5,240 nt of DNA from Methanosarcinales archaeon. Its GTDB lineage: Archaea; Halobacteriota; Methanosarcinia; Methanosarcinales; Methanocomedenaceae. Under the pieces are notes generated by a model. That model worked only from the letters and a program-made list of their open reading frames with translations. It was not told where the DNA came from and did no database searches. The DNA lies in assembly GCA_030666885.1 (NCBI GenBank), contig DAOUWY010000154.1, positions 1 to 5,240 on the forward strand, given 5' to 3'. This document shows, piece after piece, positions 1-5,240 of this stretch (position 1 is the first letter of the stretch; each line of letters starts with the position of its first letter). The position numbers and the translations under genes were made by a program.

Positions 1-124
1 CAAGTTTGTCATCTTTGCTGTAATGCAAGATTATTTCATCGCCCGCCTGTACTCCATGATCCAGATCTTCATCTGTGATCCTCATTTCCAGCACATCAGC
101 GTCCGGATAGTATTTTATCTTCAT
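1..124 (-). CDS. DUF2283-like small protein, 3'-truncated by window edge (possible antitoxin)
   Basis: This is the first 41 codons of a gene running off the left edge. The translation starts MKIKYYPDADVLEMRI and continues to DEIILHYSKDDKL. This matches my recollection of the DUF2283 pattern: a K-x-x-Y-D/P-x-x-D-x-L start followed by a D-E-I-I-L-x-Y segment, in proteins of about 60-80 residues. The start is well supported: an ATG at 122-124 is preceded, with 5 nt between, by GAGGAGG (minus strand, 130-136). The gene overlaps the end of the upstream DUF4258-like gene by 29 bp in another frame, and its ribosome binding site lies inside that gene, so the two are probably translationally coupled. 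DUF2283 has no established biochemical function that I know of. An antitoxin role is inferred only from small size, overlap and partner family. The C-terminal half cannot be seen. Confidence 0.75.
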   Translation of the reverse strand, partial: MKIKYYPDADVLEMRITDEDLDHGVQAGDEIILHYSKDDKL

Positions 125-437
125 ATGTTCCTCCTCTATAATACCTATCTACATGAACTTTATAAAATGTTACTATCACAATAGATTTACTGTCGTATTC
201 ATAAACCACTCTGGTTAGATGTGAATTCAATCTTCGATGTGCGATTAGATGACCCCCATGTCCTTTTATAACCTCTTCAGGACTAAGCAAAAAGTTTAGT
301 ACCTCTTCAATCGAAAAACGATATTCTTTTATGGCATCTAAAGCATGCCATGTGAATATTATGGAAAGTGTCTTTTCTTTGATTTTAACTTGAAGACTTT
401 TTCCTCTTGGTGTATCTTCGGACTTAATTACCTGCAT
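96..437 (-). CDS. DUF4258-like protein (possible RelE/BrnT-type toxin)
   Basis: This is a 113-residue soluble protein with no signal peptide or membrane segment. Features typical of DUF4258 are visible: HA at residues 31-32, then an Arg at 40 and S-I-E-E-V at 42-46, P-E-E-V at 53-56, a basic H-R-R at 67-69, R-V-V-Y-E at 76-80, and a hydrophobic strand I-V-I-V-T-F-Y-K at 86-93. This helix-then-sheet order resembles small RelE/BrnT-like toxins, but I cannot identify catalytic residues, so RNase activity is inference. The ATG at 435-437 is preceded, 4 nt away, by AAGGAG (minus strand, 442-447), which supports this start. The gene ends with TGA at 96-98, inside the downstream DUF2283-like gene. 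That toxin-first order with overlap is seen in some toxin-antitoxin operons such as higBA and brnTA. GC is low, about 34% over 121-420. The family call is fairly secure; the function is not. Confidence 0.72.
   Translation of the reverse strand: MQVIKSEDTPRGKSLQVKIKEKTLSIIFTWHALDAIKEYRFSIEEVLNFLLSPEEVIKGHGGHLIAHRRLNSHLTRVVYEYDSKSIVIVTFYKVHVDRYYRGGTYEDKILSGR
130..136 (-). promoter_or_regulatory. Shine-Dalgarno of the DUF2283-like gene
   Basis: The minus strand reads GAGGAGG, 5 nt before the ATG at 122-124. It is a near-perfect anti-16S match and lies within the coding region of the DUF4258-like gene, where it helps encode the R-G-G near the C terminus. It fixes the start of the truncated downstream gene and suggests coupled translation. 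Confidence 0.8.
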
Positions 438-441
438 GTTG

Positions 442-447
442 CTCCTT
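442..447 (-). promoter_or_regulatory. Shine-Dalgarno of the DUF4258-like gene
   Basis: The minus strand reads AAGGAG within an A-rich run, 4 nt before the ATG at 435-437. It supports the chosen start. I found no convincing archaeal TATA box upstream of it in 448-530, so the promoter of the pair is unresolved. Confidence 0.7.
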
Positions 448-615
448 TTTTGAATGAATTTGATTACATATCCTAAAACTCCGAGTTAACCCGGGCGAAG
501 CAGGGATTTCTCGAAATGTAAAGACTTCATTGAATTACCAAACACTTTTAGTTGGTAGAGTGATTCATATTTTGTTCACCTTGGATAAAGTATATCGGTC
601 ATTATTCCCAAAAAT

Positions 616-2598
616 TCACCTACATGAAGGAGCAAAAACTGAAGATACATCAGGAAGTCTTTCCCTGTTTCCCATAAGGACAACAATATCATCTTCCAGG
701 AGTTTATCTTCCCCATCAGGATTATTCAGCACATCATTTCCCTTCTGGATTGCCAGCACTGTGAATCCCCATTGCTTCCTCAGGTTTAGTTCAGCCAGGG
801 TTTTTCCTTCGGCAATTGATCCCCCCATCACCCTGAAAGTCTCCAACTCAATGTTTGTCAGGTGATGCCCCAGATCATCAATAGACCTGGATTTATGATA
901 CATATCCCTGATCATTTCATATCCATCCTTTCGCACCCTTTCAACATTCTTCCGGATCTCTTCCTTTGGGATAAGATACTTTGATAGCACCCTGGAAAAT
1001 ATCTCAATGGAAGTTTCGAATTCTGCCGGAATCACTTCATCGGCACCCAGATCGTACAGTTCTTCCAGTTCACTGACAAAGCGTATACGGGTAATTATAT
1101 AGATTCCTGGATTCAGTTTTCGTGCATTCTTGACCATCATGCGGGTATGTGCAGGATCACATATGGCAATAACCAGTATCTTAGCTTTTGAGATATTAGT
1201 AAGTTTAAGGATATCCTCTTTTGAGGCATCGCCATAGAATATGGGCAGACCTTTCCTTTTTTCAGATATCACGATTTCAGGGTTCATTTCCACCACTACA
1301 AAGGGGATTTTCACGGCAGACAAGACATTTGAAAGATTCCTTCCATTTATACCATAACCAGCAATAACCACATGTTTTTCAATATCATACCCAACCTTTT
1401 CTTTCTGGATGTGATCAGATACCTTTCCTTTACGGGTTATAAAGTCCTCCATCCTTGGCCCCATCTGGATCATAAATGGCGTAGCTATCATGGTCAGGAT
1501 AGCAGAGGCCAGGAATACCTGGTAAACATCATTATTCAACAGGCCATGCTGGATACCTATCAACGAGAGCACGAAAGAGAACTCGCCGATCTGGGCAAGG
1601 GAGAGTCCTACAAGAAAGGCGGTATGTATGGGATATCTCAATACAACGGTAGAGACCATGCTAAGAGTGAACTTGATCAGGATAACCAGGATCACTACAT
1701 ACAGTATAATTGATAAATTATCCAGTACAAATCCCAGGTCAAGAAGCATGCCAATTGATATGAAGAACAGGCTATTGAACACATCCCTGAGGGGCAGTAT
1801 CTCGCTCAGCGCCTGGTGGGAGAACTCCGATTCCGAGATGATCAGACCTATTATGAATGCCCCTATGGCAAGGGATAATCCTGCCATAGAAGTTAATGTA
1901 GCCGTACCCAGGCAGATAACGATCATACCCAGTAGGAACAGTTCCCTGTTCCGGGTCTTGACAATGTGGTACAATATAACGGGTACAATGAACCTTCCTG
2001 CTACTATTAATAATAAAACGATTACAAGAGCTTTCAGTATCGAGAATATCATGGCAGAGGATGATGTGCCTGCAGTACCCGCAAGTAATGGCACAAGCAG
2101 GACCATCAGGATGATACCCAGGTCCTGGAATATCAGAATACTAATAGTAACTTTTCCGTTAGGGGTCTCCATTTCAGCCCTTTCTGACAGTATCCTGAGT
2201 ACAATGGCTGTGCTGCTCATTGATACTAAAAATCCCAGGAATATGGCAATTCCCGGGGGTTGTCCTATCGCAAGTGCAATCAATGTTACAACAACAATGG
2301 TCAGGAGCACCTGCATCCCCCCTCCAAGCAAAATCGTTCTCCTGGATCTTATCAATTCTTCTAGTGAAAACTCAATACCTATTGTGAACAGTAACAGTAT
2401 AACCCCGATCTCAGCAAACAGTTCGATCATTGTCTGGTCTTTTACCAGACCAATTACGGAAGGACCGATTATAACACCTGTGACAAGATATCCTACAATA
2501 GGGACGATACGCAGTTTATGAAATAAGAAAACAATGCCTATAGACAGGCTGAAGATCAATACAAAATCGGTTAATATTGCAACAGTTTCTGAAGTCAC
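616..2598 (-). CDS. KefB/KefC-type CPA2 monovalent cation:H+ antiporter with TrkA-N/TrkA-C domains
   Basis: This is a 660-residue inner-membrane antiporter predicted to exchange K+ or Na+ for H+. Residues about 5-380 form the CPA2 Na+/H+ exchanger domain with around 12 hydrophobic segments. Visible family motifs are S-S-T-A at 128-131 and F-Q-D-L at 157-160, whose Q158-D159 pair is typical of Kef-type transporters, with D159 the likely ion/proton carrier. Others are F-F-I-S-I-G-M at 278-284, K309 in a late membrane helix, and Q-I-G-E-F at 336-340. Residues 409-525 form a TrkA-N Rossmann domain with GYGING at 414-419 and acidic E437 at the end of the second strand, suggesting NAD(H)-type nucleotide binding. 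Residues 583-655 form a TrkA-C domain. The start is GTG at 2596-2598. An in-frame TAG lies only two codons upstream, so no earlier start exists, and no Shine-Dalgarno is present. The TrkA-C-ended architecture resembles many archaeal and bacterial Kef-like proteins. Ion specificity (K+ versus Na+) cannot be read from sequence. No KefF/KefG-like ancillary gene is adjacent. Confidence 0.93.
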   Translation of the reverse strand: MTSETVAILTDFVLIFSLSIGIVFLFHKLRIVPIVGYLVTGVIIGPSVIGLVKDQTMIELFAEIGVILLLFTIGIEFSLEELIRSRRTILLGGGMQVLLTIVVVTLIALAIGQPPGIAIFLGFLVSMSSTAIVLRILSERAEMETPNGKVTISILIFQDLGIILMVLLVPLLAGTAGTSSSAMIFSILKALVIVLLLIVAGRFIVPVILYHIVKTRNRELFLLGMIVICLGTATLTSMAGLSLAIGAFIIGLIISESEFSHQALSEILPLRDVFNSLFFISIGMLLDLGFVLDNLSIILYVVILVILIKFTLSMVSTVVLRYPIHTAFLVGLSLAQIGEFSFVLSLIGIQHGLLNNDVYQVFLASAILTMIATPFMIQMGPRMEDFITRKGKVSDHIQKEKVGYDIEKHVVIAGYGINGRNLSNVLSAVKIPFVVVEMNPEIVISEKRKGLPIFYGDASKEDILKLTNISKAKILVIAICDPAHTRMMVKNARKLNPGIYIITRIRFVSELEELYDLGADEVIPAEFETSIEIFSRVLSKYLIPKEEIRKNVERVRKDGYEMIRDMYHKSRSIDDLGHHLTNIELETFRVMGGSIAEGKTLAELNLRKQWGFTVLAIQKGNDVLNNPDGEDKLLEDDIVVLMGNRERLPDVSSVFAPSCR

Positions 2599-2627
2599 GT
2601 TGTACTAATTTGAAATACATCATATAT

Positions 2628-2635
2628 CTATATAA
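2628..2635 (-). promoter_or_regulatory. Candidate archaeal TATA box for the antiporter gene
   Basis: The minus strand reads TTATATAG, about 30-37 nt before the GTG start. With the usual TATA-to-start-site distance of about 25-27 nt, transcription would begin around 2605, leaving a leader of only several nucleotides. A second AT-rich box, GATATATG (2620-2627), would put the start at about the GTG itself. Either reading fits the absence of a Shine-Dalgarno sequence, meaning leaderless or nearly leaderless translation. This is inference from spacing alone. Confidence 0.45.
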
Positions 2636-2723
2636 CCGATATCACTTCAGCCAATAAAGTTAATAGTATCCTTAACTATGCTATTTTTTCTGGTATAGTT
2701 CTTAGCAGTATACAATGTTGGAG

Positions 2724-2736
2724 CTTATTAAATAAG
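2724..2736 (+). promoter_or_regulatory. AT-rich palindrome, candidate TATA element of hef
   Basis: The sequence CTTATT-A-AATAAG is a perfect 6-bp dyad around one central base. It contains a TATA-like TTATTAAA (2725-2732). A transcription start 25-27 nt from the centre of that box would fall near 2755, on one of the candidate GTG codons of hef (2749, 2755). It could therefore be a promoter for a leaderless message, an operator, or simply AT-rich sequence. Confidence 0.35.
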
Positions 2737-2748
2737 CAGCGTTTTATT

Positions 2749-5190
2749 GTGGTAGTGATTACAATATCCCAGATGGAAACCCGCCTACCCCAACAGGAAA
2801 CTGATAAGCAGACAACTGATTATATCACCCATTGGCTTATTAAACCGGATGCTGTCGAGCAGAGGATGTACCAGCTCAACATGGCCGCAGCCGCCCTTAA
2901 GCAATCCACACTTGTGGTGCTGCCTACGGGCCTTGGTAAGACCATAGTGGCCCTGATAGTCATAGCCAATCGGCTCCATAAAATGAGTGGTAAAGTCATA
3001 ATTCTATCTCCAACCAAACCCCTGGTGGAACAGCATGCCTCATTCCTGAAAAAGTTCATGACACTGCCTCCTGATGAGATCGTGGTGTTTACAGGCAGCA
3101 TTCCACCCGCAAAACGCATAGCACTTTGGAAGGATGCCCGCGTGGTGGTTTCCACACCCCAGGTAATAGAGAACGACCTGTTATCCCACAGGATCGACCT
3201 GTCTGGTGTGATTCATATCACCTTTGACGAAGCACACAGGTCAGTTGGTAACTATGCTTATGTCTATATTGCCGAAAAATACAAGTCCCAGGCAAAGGAC
3301 CCTCTGGTACTGGGCATAACAGCCAGTCCGGGTGCCAGCAGCGAGAAGATCGAAGAGGTCTGCCGTAACCTATCCACATCAAATGTACAGGTAAGAACCG
3401 ATGACGACCCCGATGTTAAGCCTTATGTCCACTACCGTGACCTTGAATGGCGGCATATCAGTGTTCCAGTGGAAATTAAGGGGTTGAAGGATTCTATGCA
3501 GCGGGTTTTGGATGACAGGGTGAAACAGCTGGCTAAACTGGATTTTATTGACACGAACAGGAATTACCTGAATAAACGGGAACTTCTGGACCTTCAATCC
3601 AGGCTTCAGTCCCAATTGAGAAGTGGGCCGGACCAGCGGGTGTTCAAGGCCATATCACTGGTGGCAGAGATACTTAAAGTAAGCCATGCTATCGAGATAA
3701 CCGAGACCCAGGGACCTGAGGCACTTGCTAAATATTTCGAACGGCTGGAGCATGAGGCCGGTTCGAAATCCGGCAGTAAGGCCTCCCGCAGACTGGTGGA
3801 GGATGTGCATATGCGCCAGGCCATGTATGCATTAAAGGAACTGGATGTCACGCACCCAAAGCTTGAGGCTGTTAATGATATTGTGTCCGCTCAGCTGAGT
3901 AACAACCCTGATTCCAGGGTGATCATATTTACAAATTACAGGGACATGTCAGAACTGGTGACCCGGAACCTGGAAGGTGTTGACAACGTGCGCCCGGTCA
4001 GGTTCGTAGGGCAGGCGAGCAAGTACAAGGATACGGGACTGACCCAGAAACAGCAGGTGGAGATACTGGATAAGTTCAGGTCTGGAGAATATAATGCCCT
4101 GGTGGCCACCTCGGTAGCAGAGGAAGGGCTGGATATTCCTGCCACCGATCTTGTATTATTCTACGAACCCGTACCCTCGGAGATTCGCAGCATCCAGCGT
4201 AAGGGCCGTACCGGGCGCAGTCATGCCGGGAAGGTGGTGGTGCTGGTGGCCAAGGGTACTAAGGATGAGGCATATTACTGGAGCAGCCGCCGTAAAGAGA
4301 AGACAATGAACAGCAAAATGCGCCAGTTTAGCGATAACAGAAATGCTGAGCCGTTGGGTGAAACATCTGGAATTCTGGGTGCTAGGATGCCGGGAACTAC
4401 TGGGAATTTGGGGGCGCTGGGTACAGTGGTGACAGGGACACCGGAGCAGTCGGGGGTGCCGGAACAGTCAGAGATGCCGGGGACGCTGGAGCACCCTACA
4501 GAAAAGGCAGGACAAAAACAACTGCTCGATTATTCAGGTGAAAAACTGCAGATATATGTAGACCGGCGCGAGATACGCTCTGGTGTGGCACGGGCTCTTG
4601 AGAGTGCCGGGACTGATGTCATACTGTCCACACTGGAGGTGGGGGATTATATCGTAAGTGACAGGGTGGCTATTGAGCGCAAGACCGATGTAGATTTTCT
4701 GGATTCTATTATTGATAAGGACAGGAACATCTTCGGGCAGCTATCTGATCTGGCCAGGACCTATGATCGGCCCGTACTTATTATCGAAGGTGACAATCTA
4801 TATACGGCAAGGCAAATACATCCCAACGCTATAAGGGGAGTGCTGGCATCCATTGCAACTGATTTCGGTATCCCGATAATAAGCACCAGGGATGCAGGGG
4901 ATACGGCGTCCATGATCCAGGTGATAGCAAAACGTGAGCAGGTGGATGAAAAACGCACGCCCAGCCTCCACGGCAGGAAAACAGCAATGACGTTGAGTGA
5001 GCAGCAGGAATATATTATATCTTCCATGTCCAATATAGGTCCTGTCGCCGCACGTAAGCTGTTGCAGCATTTCGGGAGTGTGGAAAGTGTGATGAGGGCT
5101 GGTCCGGATGAACTGATGGAAGTGGAATCTATCGGTCCGAAAACAGCACAGCGTATCAGGGAAGTGGTTGGAAGCGTGTACAAAGGATAG
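2749..5190 (+). CDS. hef: Hef: archaeal SF2 helicase fused to XPF/MUS81-family nuclease
   Basis: Hef unwinds and cuts forked and branched DNA at stalled replication forks and is the archaeal relative of FANCM and XPF. In 813 residues (numbered from GTG 2749) the helicase motifs are intact: Walker A LPTGLGKT 58-65, SPTKP 87-91, DEAH 160-163, TAS 191-193, IFTNYRD 393-399, ATSVAEEGLDIP 453-464 and QRKGRTGR 483-490. An insert at about 215-370 between the two RecA-like lobes corresponds to the fork-recognition domain. A low-complexity linker covers about 528-592. The nuclease domain (about 598-735) carries D605-R-R-E, G632-D633 and E643-R-K-x3-D649, the GDXnERKX3D signature. Two helix-hairpin-helix elements follow (about 762-773 and 791-807). 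Both catalytic halves therefore look functional. The start is uncertain: GTG 2749, GTG 2755 and ATG 2773 are all in frame, none has a Shine-Dalgarno, and conserved sequence begins only around residue 25. The length is somewhat greater than the roughly 760 residues I recall for Pyrococcus Hef, through the N terminus and linker. Confidence 0.96.
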   Translation: MVVITISQMETRLPQQETDKQTTDYITHWLIKPDAVEQRMYQLNMAAAALKQSTLVVLPTGLGKTIVALIVIANRLHKMSGKVIILSPTKPLVEQHASFLKKFMTLPPDEIVVFTGSIPPAKRIALWKDARVVVSTPQVIENDLLSHRIDLSGVIHITFDEAHRSVGNYAYVYIAEKYKSQAKDPLVLGITASPGASSEKIEEVCRNLSTSNVQVRTDDDPDVKPYVHYRDLEWRHISVPVEIKGLKDSMQRVLDDRVKQLAKLDFIDTNRNYLNKRELLDLQSRLQSQLRSGPDQRVFKAISLVAEILKVSHAIEITETQGPEALAKYFERLEHEAGSKSGSKASRRLVEDVHMRQAMYALKELDVTHPKLEAVNDIVSAQLSNNPDSRVIIFTNYRDMSELVTRNLEGVDNVRPVRFVGQASKYKDTGLTQKQQVEILDKFRSGEYNALVATSVAEEGLDIPATDLVLFYEPVPSEIRSIQRKGRTGRSHAGKVVVLVAKGTKDEAYYWSSRRKEKTMNSKMRQFSDNRNAEPLGETSGILGARMPGTTGNLGALGTVVTGTPEQSGVPEQSEMPGTLEHPTEKAGQKQLLDYSGEKLQIYVDRREIRSGVARALESAGTDVILSTLEVGDYIVSDRVAIERKTDVDFLDSIIDKDRNIFGQLSDLARTYDRPVLIIEGDNLYTARQIHPNAIRGVLASIATDFGIPIISTRDAGDTASMIQVIAKREQVDEKRTPSLHGRKTAMTLSEQQEYIISSMSNIGPVAARKLLQHFGSVESVMRAGPDELMEVESIGPKTAQRIREVVGSVYKG
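4392..4421 (+). other. Canonical G-quadruplex motif in the hef coding strand
   Basis: Four G-runs are seen: GGG 4392-4394, GGG 4402-4404, GGGGG 4410-4414 and GGG 4419-4421. The loops are 7, 5 and 4 nt, which fits the usual G3+N1-7 pattern. The motif lies in the part encoding the Hef linker, on the non-template strand, so it would also be present in the mRNA. Whether it folds is not known from sequence. It may be a by-product of Gly codons in a low-complexity linker. Confidence 0.5.
4441..4494 (+). repeat. Three imperfect 18-bp tandem units in the Hef linker
   Basis: The units 4441-4458, 4459-4476 and 4477-4494 each begin CCGG and encode PEQSGV, PEQSEM and PGTLEH. The first two are nearly identical; the third is diverged. 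The segment ATGCCGGG plus purine-AC that leads into unit three also occurs at 4387-4396, and M-P-G-T is encoded at both places. This suggests the linker grew by local duplication. The repeat is in frame and does not interrupt hef. Confidence 0.6.
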
Positions 5191-5240
5191 TGTATTACAG
5201 TATTGTTATTGCAATGGCCACGCAGGGTAAGGATTCAACA

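Noticed and set aside
478..530. Possible tRNA or small RNA in the spacer, because of a TTCGAGA-like segment and GC-rich stretch.
   Set aside because: No acceptor, D or anticodon stems can be paired around it, and the segment is too short for a tRNA with the required arms.
536..557. Hairpin TACCAA / TTGGTA with a 10-base loop, considered as the terminator of the antiporter gene.
   Set aside because: The stem is only 6 bp and mostly A-T, and no T-run follows on the minus strand. A separate T5 (complement of 610-614) sits just after the stop codon, but is too short to call a terminator alone.
438..615. Possible additional small gene between the antiporter and the DUF4258-like gene.
   Set aside because: I found no open frame with a ribosome binding site and recognisable protein. 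The plus-strand frame beginning at 530 runs into the antisense of the antiporter gene.
1628..2521. A 297-codon open frame on the plus strand, antisense to the antiporter gene.
   Set aside because: It lies wholly inside the kefB-like gene, has no recognisable domain, and its translation is a Ser/Thr/Ile-rich composition expected from the complement of hydrophobic membrane-segment codons. It has no Shine-Dalgarno of note.
4761..5183. A 140-codon minus-strand open frame opposite the Hef nuclease and helix-hairpin-helix region.
   Set aside because: The sense strand carries intact XPF-nuclease and helix-hairpin-helix motifs. The antisense translation is Cys/Ser/Leu-rich with no family resemblance.
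5214..5240. ATG followed by nine open codons (MATQGKDST) at the right edge, as the start of another gene.
   Set aside because: There is no Shine-Dalgarno or clear promoter in the 23 bases between the hef stop and this ATG, other frames are also open, and nine codons are too few to judge.

Overview
The window most likely comes from a euryarchaeon, probably a methanogen or a relative in the Methanosarcinales/ANME area. The main evidence is a full-length Hef (a SF2 helicase fused to an XPF-type nuclease), an architecture known from Euryarchaeota. Supporting evidence is AT-rich, archaeal-type promoter elements placed close to the start codons, and GTG starts without Shine-Dalgarno sequences on the two long genes. 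The lineage below phylum level is a guess.

Layout. Positions 1-437 hold two small overlapping genes on the minus strand: a DUF4258-like protein (96-437) and, downstream of it, a DUF2283-like protein cut by the left edge (1-124). They look like a compact toxin-antitoxin-type pair. Positions 438-615 are a non-coding spacer with only weak structure. Positions 616-2598 (minus) encode a KefB/KefC-type CPA2 monovalent cation:proton antiporter with a cytosolic TrkA-N/TrkA-C (RCK) regulatory module. Positions 2599-2748 are a divergent promoter region with candidate TATA boxes for both flanking genes and several short dyad repeats. Positions 2749-5190 (plus) encode Hef. The last 50 bases contain no supportable gene.

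How the genes relate. They do not form a pathway. The antiporter (ion and pH homeostasis) and Hef (stalled replication fork and branched DNA processing) are divergent housekeeping genes that share a 150-bp upstream region. The small pair is an accessory module. It is distinguished by low GC (about 34% by hand count over 121-420, against about 43% in a sampled kefB stretch and 48-67% in sampled hef stretches) and by strong Shine-Dalgarno sequences that the long genes lack.

No large unknown system is evident. The observations most worth checking are the DUF4258/DUF2283 pair, the repetitive Hef interdomain linker with a PIP-like peptide and a canonical G-quadruplex motif in its coding strand, and the dyads in the divergent promoter region.
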